This document shows positions 50,926-59,914 of a stretch of DNA of 64,000 bases, in pieces. This DNA comes from Vibrio coralliilyticus. GTDB lineage: Bacteria; Pseudomonadota; Gammaproteobacteria; Enterobacterales; Vibrionaceae. The stretch is taken from positions 1,426,001-1,490,000 of the forward strand of contig NZ_CP024628.1 of assembly GCF_024449095.1 (NCBI RefSeq), written 5' to 3'. Under the pieces are notes generated by a model, which made no database searches, was not told where the DNA came from, and was given only the letters and a program-made list of their open reading frames with translations. Each line of letters starts with the position of its first letter. Within the stretch, counting starts at the first letter, position 1. Both the position numbers and the translations under genes were made by a program.

Positions 50926-52089
50926 TTAAGAATCAGGCCAATACCAATTTGGAGATGAAAGAGGGTCTAAATCCGGAATGATCGTCTGGCCGAACTCCTT
51001 ATCCAACTGGATTGCATGATATTCAGGGTGCTCAGCCAAAGCCGCAATCAAGCGAGGCGCATGTGACACAACCCAGACTTGAGTATTCTCGGCCGCGTGA
51101 GAAATTAGACGCGCTAAAGCAGGCAACAAATCTGGATGAAGACTGGTTTCTGGCTCATTAAGAATCATCAAGCTTGGTGGTCGAGGCGTAAGAAGAGCGG
51201 CCACCCACAGCAAGTAACGTAAAGTCCCATCTGACAACTCAGCACCACTCAATGGTCTGAGCAAACCATGCTGGGAAAACTCCAACGAGAATCGACCATC
51301 AACCTGATTCACAATACGGATGCTGGCGCCGGGAAACGCATAGTCGATTGCTTTATAAAGTACCTCTTTGTCACCAATTTCGATAATGGTCTGTAAAGCA
51401 GCGGCCAGATCGCGGCCGTCATGATGTAAAACCGGAGTACGAGTCCCAAGTTGAGGTTGTCTGGCGGGGGCATCTTTGTCAGTTCTGAAATGATCGTAGA
51501 AGCGCCAGCCGCGAATCGTTTCCCGCAACATAAACGCCTCTGGCGTTGCCATTGGGTCGGCAATTTGATCAAACAGGCTATGATAAGTGGCGATGTGGCT
51601 TGAAATGACTTGCCATTTTCGTCCTTCACGCGCTTTAATCGCAGGCCCATTTCGGTCTATCAGTGCACTGGCAGGTCGATATAAAGGACCATTCCAAATA
51701 CATTCACGTTTAATCTCTGGGTCAAAGCCAAACATTGACATAGTCGGCGCTGGTAAACCTAATGAAATCGCGTAGCTGAACTCTTCAGTGGCAAAGCCAA
51801 GTTTGAGGCGTTTGACCTTCTGCCTTACTGTCGCTTCAATGGCATGTTCGCCTCGCTTCATCGAGTTGGTTATCTTTTCCGGCCCCGCCCAGAAAGTTGA
51901 ATCTAGGCCACCTTCAGTCGCGAGCGCAGACACCACACCACCTTGCGCTGTATCCGCCAACAAACGAAGTGCTTTATACAAGTTGGATTTACCGGTGCCA
52001 TTGGCGCCCGTTATCACATTCAATCTGCCTAGTGGAATAACCAGATTTAGAATCGAACGATAATTATTGATCGCCAACGCTGTAATCAT
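50926..52089 (-). CDS. RecF/OLD-like AAA family ATPase
   Basis: 387 residues from the ATG at 52089. Walker A GANGTGKSN (~30-38), ABC-like signature LSDGTLRYLLW and Walker B LMILNEPETSLHPDL with switch WVVSHAPRL. This architecture is shared with RecF- and OLD-type ATPases that act in DNA metabolism or phage defence; no accessory nuclease domain (Toprim) is present. Single gene adjacent to the type VI island. Whether it is a defence gene is not visible. Confidence 0.82.
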   Translation of the reverse strand: MITALAINNYRSILNLVIPLGRLNVITGANGTGKSNLYKALRLLADTAQGGVVSALATEGGLDSTFWAGPEKITNSMKRGEHAIEATVRQKVKRLKLGFATEEFSYAISLGLPAPTMSMFGFDPEIKRECIWNGPLYRPASALIDRNGPAIKAREGRKWQVISSHIATYHSLFDQIADPMATPEAFMLRETIRGWRFYDHFRTDKDAPARQPQLGTRTPVLHHDGRDLAAALQTIIEIGDKEVLYKAIDYAFPGASIRIVNQVDGRFSLEFSQHGLLRPLSGAELSDGTLRYLLWVAALLTPRPPSLMILNEPETSLHPDLLPALARLISHAAENTQVWVVSHAPRLIAALAEHPEYHAIQLDKEFGQTIIPDLDPLSSPNWYWPDS

Positions 52090-52095
52090 ATTCAC

Positions 52096-52355
52096 ATCTC
52101 GTTTAAATAAAATAAAACATATATTGAAAAACTATTAATCGAACGTTAACATTCGATCGTCTACATGTCATGCGGCCCCCAGTATTGACGAGCTCCACAG
52201 TGTGGACCCTACCTTTTTGTGAGACATTCAGCCAAAACCTTTCAATTTAGTCATTTAGAACGGTAAGCCGTTCATTTTAACTAACCTTTTGGTTAGATTG
52301 ATGTGCGCTTTATTTTATATCATTGCTTATCTTTTTTGTTGATTCAGGTTACATC
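52096..52355. other. Divergent intergenic region with palindromes
   Basis: 260 AT-rich bases between the ATPase and the PAAR-like gene. A near-perfect 20-bp palindrome ATCGAACGTTAACATTCGAT lies at 52138-52157 and TCCACA-G-TGTGGA at 52194-52206. No gene is seen. Confidence 0.5.
52138..52157. promoter_or_regulatory. 20-bp near-perfect palindrome
   Basis: ATCGAACGTTAACATTCGAT matches its own complement at 18 of 20 positions. It lies ~50 bp upstream of the ATPase start and ~200 bp upstream of the PAAR-like gene. A repressor operator is likely; the protein is unknown. Confidence 0.35.
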
Positions 52356-53813
52356 ATGGGTGTCACAGTTTGCGCAAATGGGCTGAGCGTGGTCCACAAG
52401 GGATCGGGAGGAGAAGCAAATGCGACTCTCCCCGACGTTTGTTTGACGACAGTAGGTAATTCCGTTGTACCAATTCCATATGGTAACAATGCGAAGTCGG
52501 CAGATCTTGTCGGCGGGACCACAACGGTATCTATGGATGGTGGTAATAGTATTGCCATCAAAGGCAGCAAATTTGCAGCAAGTACTGGTGACGCCGGTGG
52601 TGATAAAAAAGGCGTGTCATCTGGCACGATTGAGTCCGAAGCTGAATTTATCTCTGCTTCCCCAACCGTCACAATGGAAGGGATTGGTGTTTGTCGCCTG
52701 ACGGACCAGATGACCATGAATATGGCTAACACCATGTGCCTTGGTGGTGTACAAAACCCTTCCGTCTCTGTCACTGAGGATCAGGAAGGCACCTACACAC
52801 TCGAACTCACTTGCAAATACCCCAATGGACAGCCTTACGCGAATGCACCATTTGAACTGAGAGAGTCAGGCGGTGGCCCAATTGGCGCAGGTGTACTGGA
52901 TGCAACAGGTTGTGGCACCGTCAGCGGCTTACCTCTAAAAGAGTGTATTTTGGTGCTAAAAGAGACCGCAGACACTTATACCCCGAACGCAACCTTGCCA
53001 GAAAACGCCCCAACAGAAACATACGAAGATTCTCATGACTTTTGTACTTTTGTTGCGGGAAGAAGAGCGCCGTTTTGGGAAGACAAAGTCGGTGTTGCCA
53101 ATGACTGGGGCATCTTGCTCTCACCTTCTTTTAGCGATGATGATTTCAAAGCTATGGTCTACGAACAAAGCCGAATCTTGTCACCCCATGTCGTCAGCAA
53201 AAATCATTCTAACGATTTCTCCGAGTCTTTCGTTTCATCCCTTTTCCACATTCAGGAAGATCTTGAATCACTAGAAAAGTACGAATCACTACTTGAACTC
53301 CTTTTCGAGAAAGTGCATGAGAACGGCGATATCCTGCGCATCCTGTTCCAGGCGGATCTTCTGGACCCGCCTTCTGAACTGCTTGCCAAGCTACGTTTGT
53401 TGGGTTCAGGTAATACCATACAGCACCTTCAACTGGTTCTTTGGACACTCATCAACCAACAGCTTTGTGGCTTTATTGATGACTTGATTGCTGCATTGGA
53501 CATGCGATTAGAGTTCATTCAGGCGCAAGCTGAGGCTCGCTCTCTGACCGCAGTTCAAGAAGGCGTTCAAGGCTATCGAGATGGCATGAAAGTGATGTCT
53601 CGAGCGCTTCCTGATGTCTTCAGTGAAATCCTCACCCAGACTAACGATAAGCTTTTAACCATTTCAGGCATGGCGATTGGCACCATAGTGAATGTCACGG
53701 GTCAATCAGGTTTCGCAACGAACTCAGGTGAAATCAACGCCGTTGTCTACACCAAAACCAACAACCTCAACCGTCCTTCTTTCATTGTCTTTGACGACGT
53801 TTTCTCAGATTAA
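52356..53813 (+). CDS. PAAR-like (DUF4150) domain protein of the type VI secretion system
   Basis: 485 residues from the ATG at 52356 (a TTG at 52323 is less likely). Residues ~1-130 form a PAAR-like domain (VTVCANGLSVVHKGSGG, CLTTVGNSVVPIPYGNNAKSADLVGGTTTVSMDGGNSIAIKGSKF, LTDQMTMNMANTMCLGG) that caps the VgrG spike and carries effectors. A short beta domain (~135-200) and a helical region (~240-485) follow. No toxin motif is visible. It is 11 nt upstream of the hydrolase gene and probably delivers it. Confidence 0.85.
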   Translation: MGVTVCANGLSVVHKGSGGEANATLPDVCLTTVGNSVVPIPYGNNAKSADLVGGTTTVSMDGGNSIAIKGSKFAASTGDAGGDKKGVSSGTIESEAEFISASPTVTMEGIGVCRLTDQMTMNMANTMCLGGVQNPSVSVTEDQEGTYTLELTCKYPNGQPYANAPFELRESGGGPIGAGVLDATGCGTVSGLPLKECILVLKETADTYTPNATLPENAPTETYEDSHDFCTFVAGRRAPFWEDKVGVANDWGILLSPSFSDDDFKAMVYEQSRILSPHVVSKNHSNDFSESFVSSLFHIQEDLESLEKYESLLELLFEKVHENGDILRILFQADLLDPPSELLAKLRLLGSGNTIQHLQLVLWTLINQQLCGFIDDLIAALDMRLEFIQAQAEARSLTAVQEGVQGYRDGMKVMSRALPDVFSEILTQTNDKLLTISGMAIGTIVNVTGQSGFATNSGEINAVVYTKTNNLNRPSFIVFDDVFSD

Positions 53814-53824
53814 GGTATGACCTC

Positions 53825-55903
53825 ATGGATGCAGTTTTTCCTATAACACAAAGAAATGGCGAGCCCTATCATACACTTAGTGATTTCACTAAACTGTTCG
53901 ACCAAGTTAAGAGCGGTCGTTACCTCCTAGGGCAAGGTTATGGTTGGCACAGTGGTGTCCACTTGACGTCCAAGATGGTGCCTTGGGGTAAAGGATTAAG
54001 ACCCATCCAAGCAATGATGGACGGGAAAATAGTCGCTTATCGTATTCACGCTGATTACCAAACCACCACATACAAAGACCAAGAGCTCAAATACAGTAAC
54101 AACTTCGTTCTACTGGAACATGAATACAAAAACCCTGAGAAAGATGACGAAGTCTTTAAACTGTACTCTCTCTACATGCATCTTGCTCCGCCATCCGATA
54201 TCGGGGCTAATTCATCGCTGACGACTCGTTATAAGTTGGTTGACGATGGGTGGAACGTCCGAACGTTTAAACTTGGTGGTGATCCTAAAAAAGGGCAAGT
54301 GGAAAGCAAAGTCTCTATGTCAAGCGGTATGGTTTTGGAGTATTTGCATGCAGAAGAGCAAGAAACGGTAAAATTTGAAATTGGGGATCACACTTATAAG
54401 ATGATTAAGTGCCGCGTTGTTCAATTGGGTGACTCCCCTTCATCTAGCGAAAAGAAAATGAAAGGCAAAATCGTCTGGTTTGCGGCAGGCAAAGACAGCG
54501 ATTTCGATATTCTTAACGACACTTCTGTGATGGTCCCAGAGCCTGTCTCTGAACCAGAGTGGATGTCTAAAAATGCCGCCTCATTGCGCGATGGCAGCGT
54601 CGTAACACTGGGCCTCCCCTTACCACTCAACATCGACTTTGGCGCTATCGAAGTGAAAGCGGGGGACGAACTGGGCTATATGGGGCTTCACGAGTACAGT
54701 AACGATGCCTACGCCACCAAGAAAGAAGATAACCGAGTCCACATAGAGCTATTTTCCGTAGAAAAACCGCCTGAGTTTTTCTTAAAAAAGATTGCCCCAA
54801 AAAATGCAGAAGAAAGCCCTCTTATCACCATTGACGGCAGTGGGAGTGATGGCGCTCTGAGCGTATCCAATGCGTTCTATAGCCAACTGCTCGAAGAGCT
54901 ATCCAAAGGTGAAGAGATTGATTTCTCGGCATTCAAACCAAGAGAAGCCAAAGTTTACTTAGAAAACAAACGTAAACACTTTGAACGCGTTATCGCAAAG
55001 CACCCTTCTGACTGGTATACAGACGTCACTAAAGAAAGCTATTCTATGATTCATCAACTCGCCAAAGAAGTGATGGATGAAAAATACATGACAGGTTTTG
55101 TTTCTGAAAAGGACTACCTAGAATCACCTTGGCGTAGTGAGGTCATGAACCATCACGACATGTTTTCACAGCATGAACGAGAGAGAGCGGATAAGTTTTC
55201 CTGGATGCAAGACACACAAAGCAAGATTACGCTCCCGGACGATAAAAGTGTCTGGCATTATTGGCCAATGTCTATACACAGAGACTCAACCTTAGATGAC
55301 ATGGATATAGCTTGGTTGACAGTACCTTTTGGACAAATTACCTTTGATGCTGAAGGGGTTGATAATAACCATTCTCATGGATTCTCTCGTAAAGTTCATT
55401 GGCCAGGAAACGATAAGTCAGGAGTCACTATTGGAAGAGGATATGATTGCGGGAATAGGTCAAAAAATGAAGTGTACCGTGATATGATCGCTGCAGAAAT
55501 AAACACTTCACAGGCAGAATTAATTTCGAATAGCGCAGGGTTAAAAGGTGGACAAGCAGGAAGTTTTGTAGTGAGAAATCGAGAAGTAATTGGTGAAATC
55601 ACTCGAAAATCTCAACATTTACTTTTTGTAAACATATATCCAGATTATATTGAAAGAGGAAAATCAAACTATGAACACTGGACCCTGCCTGAAGAACGAA
55701 CGGCATGGGAAAACTTAGACTCAAAAATAAGAGATATTGCTGTTGATTTCGTATATCAAGGGTTTACCAAGGGGGAAAGGCCTATGAAAGCATGTGAAAA
55801 AAATAACAGAGAAATACTTATCAAATATATTGAAAACTCTCCAGTCCTAAGAAGATATGAAGCAGGAAGACAAAGAGTAAATTACCTAAGGAATAGAAAA
55901 TGA
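53825..55903 (+). CDS. M23-like and pesticin-like peptidoglycan hydrolase, type VI effector
   Basis: 692 residues. N-terminal M23/LytM-like domain (~30-150; GYGWHSGVHL, PIQAMMDGKIVAYR, LYSLYMHLAP) with the usual Asp of HxGxD replaced by His, so activity is uncertain. The C-terminal domain (~500-692) is pesticin/T4-lysozyme-like: Glu510 (TFDAEG), Thr535 (GVTIGRGYD) and Asp541, with the Thr-Asp spacing of six seen in pesticin. It would cleave peptidoglycan glycan strands. Codon use turns AT-rich from ~55.4 kb, so the toxin domain is probably a later acquisition. It directly follows the PAAR-like carrier. Confidence 0.85.
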   Translation: MDAVFPITQRNGEPYHTLSDFTKLFDQVKSGRYLLGQGYGWHSGVHLTSKMVPWGKGLRPIQAMMDGKIVAYRIHADYQTTTYKDQELKYSNNFVLLEHEYKNPEKDDEVFKLYSLYMHLAPPSDIGANSSLTTRYKLVDDGWNVRTFKLGGDPKKGQVESKVSMSSGMVLEYLHAEEQETVKFEIGDHTYKMIKCRVVQLGDSPSSSEKKMKGKIVWFAAGKDSDFDILNDTSVMVPEPVSEPEWMSKNAASLRDGSVVTLGLPLPLNIDFGAIEVKAGDELGYMGLHEYSNDAYATKKEDNRVHIELFSVEKPPEFFLKKIAPKNAEESPLITIDGSGSDGALSVSNAFYSQLLEELSKGEEIDFSAFKPREAKVYLENKRKHFERVIAKHPSDWYTDVTKESYSMIHQLAKEVMDEKYMTGFVSEKDYLESPWRSEVMNHHDMFSQHERERADKFSWMQDTQSKITLPDDKSVWHYWPMSIHRDSTLDDMDIAWLTVPFGQITFDAEGVDNNHSHGFSRKVHWPGNDKSGVTIGRGYDCGNRSKNEVYRDMIAAEINTSQAELISNSAGLKGGQAGSFVVRNREVIGEITRKSQHLLFVNIYPDYIERGKSNYEHWTLPEERTAWENLDSKIRDIAVDFVYQGFTKGERPMKACEKNNREILIKYIENSPVLRRYEAGRQRVNYLRNRK

Positions 55904-56283
55904 ATTTAAGAAGTATCTTTTTTGGGTTAGTATTGTTAATTCCAACAACCAGTTTAGCTATAGAGAGCAAATGCTATGAATTAACAAATCAGTTTGATGT
56001 CGATCGATGCATTGTAAATGAAAATAAAAAATTTAAAGAAGAATATGATAAATATTATAGCCATTTAATTGAGCTAAAAATACCTGTAGAGCACAGGGAT
56101 AAAATTGTAGAATCTGAGGAATCTTGGCTAAAGCAATTAAATAAAGATTGTGAAAACTACGCTTACTATGCAGATGAAAATAGTGACACTAATGAAATAT
56201 TAAAATTGGAATGCCGAACAGAAATGTATAACCATAGAACAATATTTATAAAGTATCTAATAAATATGGCTGAATCTTTTTAA
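55900..56283 (+). CDS. LprI-like periplasmic protein, candidate immunity to the hydrolase
   Basis: 127 residues. Sec signal peptide (FFGLVLLIPTTSLA), then Cys-rich domain ESKCYELTNQFDVDRCIVNENKKFKEEYDKYYSHL...ESWLKQLNKDCENYA...LECRTEMYNHRTIFI, the LprI layout of lysozyme inhibitors. Start overlaps the hydrolase stop by 4 nt. A lysozyme-inhibitor-like protein encoded with a lysozyme-like effector is strong circumstantial evidence for an immunity role. AT-rich. Confidence 0.75.
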   Translation: MNLRSIFFGLVLLIPTTSLAIESKCYELTNQFDVDRCIVNENKKFKEEYDKYYSHLIELKIPVEHRDKIVESEESWLKQLNKDCENYAYYADENSDTNEILKLECRTEMYNHRTIFIKYLINMAESF

Positions 56284-56323
56284 ATCCCAAACAAAATTAA
56301 CAGATTTTGTGCTTAATGCTTTA

Positions 56324-56683
56324 ATGAGTAGTAAAAAATTTTTTTATCTGCTAGCTCTTGTTGGATTCCCAGCAATATCTGCATTCAACGAATCAGAAAA
56401 CGAGCAACTCAAAGCCATCAATATTAATGAAAACATAAAACTATTAGCAGAAGTCAAGAATGTAGAGAACAATAAGAACCTAATAGAAGAGTATTTTCCA
56501 GAAAGAAAAGAAAAATTTTCCTTAATGGTTAGCTCTTGGGAAGAGTATGCTGAGAGAAAATGCAAATTTCATACTTATGATTCAGAAAATACTGATGCAG
56601 AGTTTGCTAACTTCTCTTCTTGTATGACAAATGAGTATAAAGAACTCAATACCTATCTCGAATCAGTGTTGAGTATGCCATAA
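56324..56683 (+). CDS. Second LprI-like secreted protein
   Basis: 119 residues from the ATG at 56324; a GTG at 56309 is possible. Signal peptide (KKFFYLLALVGFPAISA), then NESENEQLKAININENIKLLAEV...SSWEEYAERKCKF...FSSCMTNEYKELNTYL, which resembles the LprI domain but keeps only two cysteines. A diverged duplicate, perhaps immunity to a different hydrolase. AT-rich, weak ribosome binding site. Confidence 0.65.
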   Translation: MSSKKFFYLLALVGFPAISAFNESENEQLKAININENIKLLAEVKNVENNKNLIEEYFPERKEKFSLMVSSWEEYAERKCKFHTYDSENTDAEFANFSSCMTNEYKELNTYLESVLSMP

Positions 56684-56724
56684 AGTTGAAATGTATAAGT
56701 TCAGATAAATTTTTGTGACTTAAA

Positions 56725-57219
56725 ATGAAAAGAGCTATTTTTCTATCTTTACCTTTAATAGTACTTTCATCTACAGCAAGTGGATCTAACTTTCATAGCC
56801 AGTCACTTTGCTATAAAAATGAGTTAATACTATCAACAGTAATATTGGAAAATGACAATTTAGTCTCATTTTGCCTTAATGAGCAAGAGATTACGTACAG
56901 ATACGGAAACATAAATAATATAGAGTTGATCTTTTCCCAAAATGAAATCTCTAAAAACAACTTCTACTACGTCAATGAGTCTGGTGGTTCCGTTAATGAT
57001 GAATCCATAGTTTTTTACATCGGGAAATACAAGTACCTATATAAGAATGTAACTTCAAATATAATACTAGCAGCAGAAAGAAAGGATTCAAGCGGCGAAT
57101 GGAACAGAGTGTTTTTTAAGCGAGAAGATTTAAATCAGCGTGGAAGATATGAGTCATTTCCAGATCCTGAATTTTTCAGTGAGATTCCTAGGTCCGAGTA
57201 TTGGAGTGGGGATTGGTAA
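56725..57219 (+). CDS. Secreted protein, unknown
   Basis: 164 residues. Signal peptide ending LSSTASG, then a beta-rich domain (HSQSLCYKNELILSTVILENDN...YRYGNINNIELIFSQNE) with a single pair of Cys. A lectin- or OB-like sandwich is conceivable but unproved. Very AT-rich with rare codons (AGA, ATA). Part of the immunity-like tail of the island. Confidence 0.68.
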   Translation: MKRAIFLSLPLIVLSSTASGSNFHSQSLCYKNELILSTVILENDNLVSFCLNEQEITYRYGNINNIELIFSQNEISKNNFYYVNESGGSVNDESIVFYIGKYKYLYKNVTSNIILAAERKDSSGEWNRVFFKREDLNQRGRYESFPDPEFFSEIPRSEYWSGDW

Positions 57220-57307
57220 TTTAATTTTCAGTCAAGGACATAATACTAAACCCTTAGAGAAGCCACTTAGACCATGGAAAGACTATATCGAAAAATCTGT
57301 AAAATAA
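57220..57307 (+). pseudogene. Possible effector C-terminal remnant
   Basis: A stretch open without a start, reading IFSQGHNTKPLEKPLRPWKDYIEKS and ending at TAA near 57307. The frame differs from the 164-residue gene, though it continues back into it for a few codons. The Pro/Lys-rich tail is reminiscent of polymorphic-toxin ends. Low confidence; could be chance. Confidence 0.25.
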
Positions 57308-57380
57308 ATAGTAAGTTATACAGAGAAAGCAAAGAATCTTGCAAAATGAGATTGGGTTTCTATTATAAGGAAATATCGCT

Positions 57381-58145
57381 ATGATTAGTAACGGTGTTGA
57401 AAATAAATATTTTATCGCCATAACTTTCACAACACTCATGTTTGCTTCCTCTGTTTTGTACTCTGCGGAATCAGAAGCGTTTATAGAATTAAAAAATAGC
57501 ACTGCCTTCGCAAGACTATGTCAGAATGGAATTTGTACAAATATCTCTATAGAAAATAGTAACTTCAATGATTTTATAGATATAAAAAAACTATCTATTC
57601 CATATGAAAATTATTACTTCCTGTCTGATACCTTTTCCGGAGTCAATGAATGTGGAAAAATATACCATTTAAATAAATCAAAAAATGCCTTTGTTTACAT
57701 TAAAGATAAGAACATGGAAGAAATTACTCTTTGTAATGTAGAACAATATGATGATTATATTATTGATACTAATAGAATCTCAGCTTTAGAAAACTATGAA
57801 GGTGTATGGAAAATAAATGAGCAAAAATTATCACTAATTTATGAAGATAAAATTGTGGGTGATTTTTACATAAAGCGGATAACTTCTAATGACGAATTTT
57901 TAGTTAGCCATGAGGAAGATGTACTAAAAAGAGAAAGACTCCATGCTAAAGTCGCTACCGTTCGGTCATATTTTTATGATAAAGACTTCAATAGATTAGG
58001 GAGTTACGTTATTGATGGTGATGAAGTCAATGTAACCGAGTATTACTATGATGGCGAGACAGAGTGGGTATTTTCAAAATACAATAATACTATTGGCTAT
58101 CTAAAGAGAGACACACTGACACTATCAAAACTTGATAAATTATGA
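57381..58145 (+). CDS. Secreted protein with SH3-like C-terminus, unknown
   Basis: 254 residues. Signal-like N-terminus (YFIAITFTTLMFASSVLYSA). The C-terminal region (~190-254; ATVRSYFYDKDFNRLGSYVIDGDEVNVTEYYYDGETEWVFSKYNNTIGYLK) has the pattern of a bacterial SH3-type domain, often peptidoglycan-associated. AAGGAA lies 9 nt before the ATG. Overlaps the next gene by 4 nt. Could be an immunity protein. Confidence 0.7.
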   Translation: MISNGVENKYFIAITFTTLMFASSVLYSAESEAFIELKNSTAFARLCQNGICTNISIENSNFNDFIDIKKLSIPYENYYFLSDTFSGVNECGKIYHLNKSKNAFVYIKDKNMEEITLCNVEQYDDYIIDTNRISALENYEGVWKINEQKLSLIYEDKIVGDFYIKRITSNDEFLVSHEEDVLKRERLHAKVATVRSYFYDKDFNRLGSYVIDGDEVNVTEYYYDGETEWVFSKYNNTIGYLKRDTLTLSKLDKL

Positions 58146-58621
58146 ACTTAATAAAAAACACTCTAATAATATTATCTATAGCATTTGCATTTCCTGCTTT
58201 CTCAATTGCCACATTGGTGACAGAACAAGAGTATAGGATTGAGATTTCCGAACAAGATCATGAGTACGCTCCCTATTTTCTGTCAATCACTAGTGGAAGT
58301 AAGACCACCAAAGTAGACGAATATACTGTTGAAGGAGGACCGCCGATTTTCAACGGTATGGATGAAATATCCCTAAGAAACAACCCGTACCTTTTAGTTC
58401 AAATAACCTGGGACATAAACCACTTCGATATAAAAGGGACTCAATATACTTCTTATCTGTACAAGTTTGAAAATGGCTCACTGATACGTGAAACGAATCT
58501 ATCTCAGGACAAGAACTTAGATGGTTTTTCTGGATACTACTCTGATGGCGGCACGAGCGAGTATAAATACGATACGTTACTAAAGGTCAAAAAATACTTG
58601 TTATCTACTTATGGGAACTAA
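58142..58621 (+). CDS. Secreted protein, unknown
   Basis: 159 residues. Signal peptide (IILSIAFAFPAFS). Beta-rich mature part (YRIEISEQDHEYAPYFLSITSG, DINHFDIKGTQYTSYLYKFENGSLIRETNL). Overlaps the previous gene by ATGA and is cotranscribed. It is the last gene before the intergenic hairpin. Function unknown. Confidence 0.72.
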   Translation: MNLIKNTLIILSIAFAFPAFSIATLVTEQEYRIEISEQDHEYAPYFLSITSGSKTTKVDEYTVEGGPPIFNGMDEISLRNNPYLLVQITWDINHFDIKGTQYTSYLYKFENGSLIRETNLSQDKNLDGFSGYYSDGGTSEYKYDTLLKVKKYLLSTYGN

Positions 58622-58622
58622 A

Positions 58623-58722
58623 AAAGCGCCCCGTCCTTTCTCTGCTTACACAAACATGCCGGTATCGGATATCTCAGGCATAAAACCGTTATCGGCTTAG
58701 CAGGTTCAGGAAGGAGCGCTTA
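58623..58722. repeat. Long imperfect inverted repeat (~100 nt)
   Basis: AAGCGC-CC-TCCT...CTGCT...GCCG(G)TA.CGG on the left arm pairs with ACCGTTATCGGC...AGCAGG..AGGAGCGCTT on the right, with internal mismatches. It lies between the convergent unknown gene and cyoE. It may act as a terminator, as a REP-like element, or both. Confidence 0.4.
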
Positions 58723-58727
58723 ACTCG

Positions 58728-59594
58728 TTAGATGGGTAGTGGAATCAGCTCCAGACCCAGCACGCCACTGATGCTCATCACCACCAGCAGAGAGACTTTA
58801 AACACCGATTTCGACCATTGGACGTAATTGCTGTAGTCAACCTTGCGAAACGTCACCTGCGTCCACATAAAGCACACAACAGCGGCAACCGCTAGGTATT
58901 CATAGCCAGCCTCTCCCAATAGGAATAGAGCCAGTGAGACGGCACCAAAAGCCGCAACATATGCCTTCATATGGCGATGAGCTTTGTTGATGCCTTCTTT
59001 CACTGGCAAAACTGGAATGCCCGCGTCACGGTAATCTTGCATACGGAACATCGCAATCGCGTACGAGTGCGGCATTTGCCATAAGCAGAACATGGTAAAC
59101 AGCAGAATGGCCTCAAGGCTGATGTAGTTTGTTACCGCCAGATAGCCCACCAGAGGTGGCACTGCACCGGAAATGCTACCCACCAGCGTGCCGTACACAG
59201 ACGTACGCTTGTACCACATGGTGTAGAAAAACACGTAAAACACGTAGCCCAAAAGTACTACCACTGCTGACAGTGGATTGGCGAGCTGAAACAACAAGGC
59301 GGTCCCGCTGAGCAGCATCACCAAGGCATAGACAAAAGCAACATCGATATTGATGTTACCTTTGACTGTTTCACGATTTTGAGTGCGCTTCATCTTTTGG
59401 TCGATGTCTCGGTCAAAGATGTTGTTCACTACGCAGCCTGAAGCAATCACAAGCCCGACACCAGCGAGTGTCGCCAGTAACAAGTTCAGACTTGCGTGCT
59501 CTGTTTTTGCGGCAAGGAAAAACCCCGCCGCAACAGATATCAGGTTGCCGAAAATGATGCCCGGTTTGGTAATAGACAAATAACTTTTCAGCAT
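58728..59594 (-). CDS. cyoE: Protoheme IX farnesyltransferase
   Basis: 288 residues from the ATG at 59594 (LKSYLSITKPGIIFGN); the frame extends to 59642, but that would overlap cyoD. UbiA-fold, seven or more membrane segments, with the polyprenyl-diphosphate motif NNIFDRDIDQKM (DxxxD) and the second Asp region RMQDYRDAGIPVLPV. Makes heme O for the oxidase. Last gene of cyoABCDE. Confidence 0.94.
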   Translation of the reverse strand: MLKSYLSITKPGIIFGNLISVAAGFFLAAKTEHASLNLLLATLAGVGLVIASGCVVNNIFDRDIDQKMKRTQNRETVKGNINIDVAFVYALVMLLSGTALLFQLANPLSAVVVLLGYVFYVFFYTMWYKRTSVYGTLVGSISGAVPPLVGYLAVTNYISLEAILLFTMFCLWQMPHSYAIAMFRMQDYRDAGIPVLPVKEGINKAHRHMKAYVAAFGAVSLALFLLGEAGYEYLAVAAVVCFMWTQVTFRKVDYSNYVQWSKSVFKVSLLVVMSISGVLGLELIPLPI

Positions 59595-59602
59595 ACTCTG
59601 GC

Positions 59603-59914
59603 CTACAGCTTCATGTTGACGTTCATGTTGTAGATGATCCACACCGAGCCAGCGATAAGAATCAAGACAACGATAGCAGTAAACATCAGTGACACTAGGT
59701 TCCAGCGACCATCGGAAGTTTTTACTTCCATATGCAGGAAGTACTTAAAGTGCACAAAGATTTGTACCAGAGCACAACCAAACAAAAGAACATATGTTGT
59801 CGTGTCGGGCAGCGATTGCGTCCACACAAAGTAGAACGGAATCACGGTCAAAATCAGAGATGCAACGAAACCTTTAACGTAATCCGACGCACCCGTTTCC
59901 AGATGTTGATCCAT
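59603..59914 (-). CDS. cyoD: Cytochrome bo ubiquinol oxidase subunit IV
   Basis: 103 residues with three membrane segments (FVASLILTVIPFYFVWTQ; TYVLLFGCALVQIFVHFKYFLHM; LVSLMFTAIVVLILIAGSVWIIYNM). Start at 59914 shares one base with the cyoC stop. Small assembly/stability subunit. Frame is open further upstream without support. Confidence 0.93.
   Translation of the reverse strand: MDQHLETGASDYVKGFVASLILTVIPFYFVWTQSLPDTTTYVLLFGCALVQIFVHFKYFLHMEVKTSDGRWNLVSLMFTAIVVLILIAGSVWIIYNMNVNMKL

Noticed and set aside
52356..58621. Full type VI secretion cluster
   Set aside because: Only the PAAR-like carrier, effector and immunity-like genes are seen; no Hcp, VgrG, sheath or baseplate genes.
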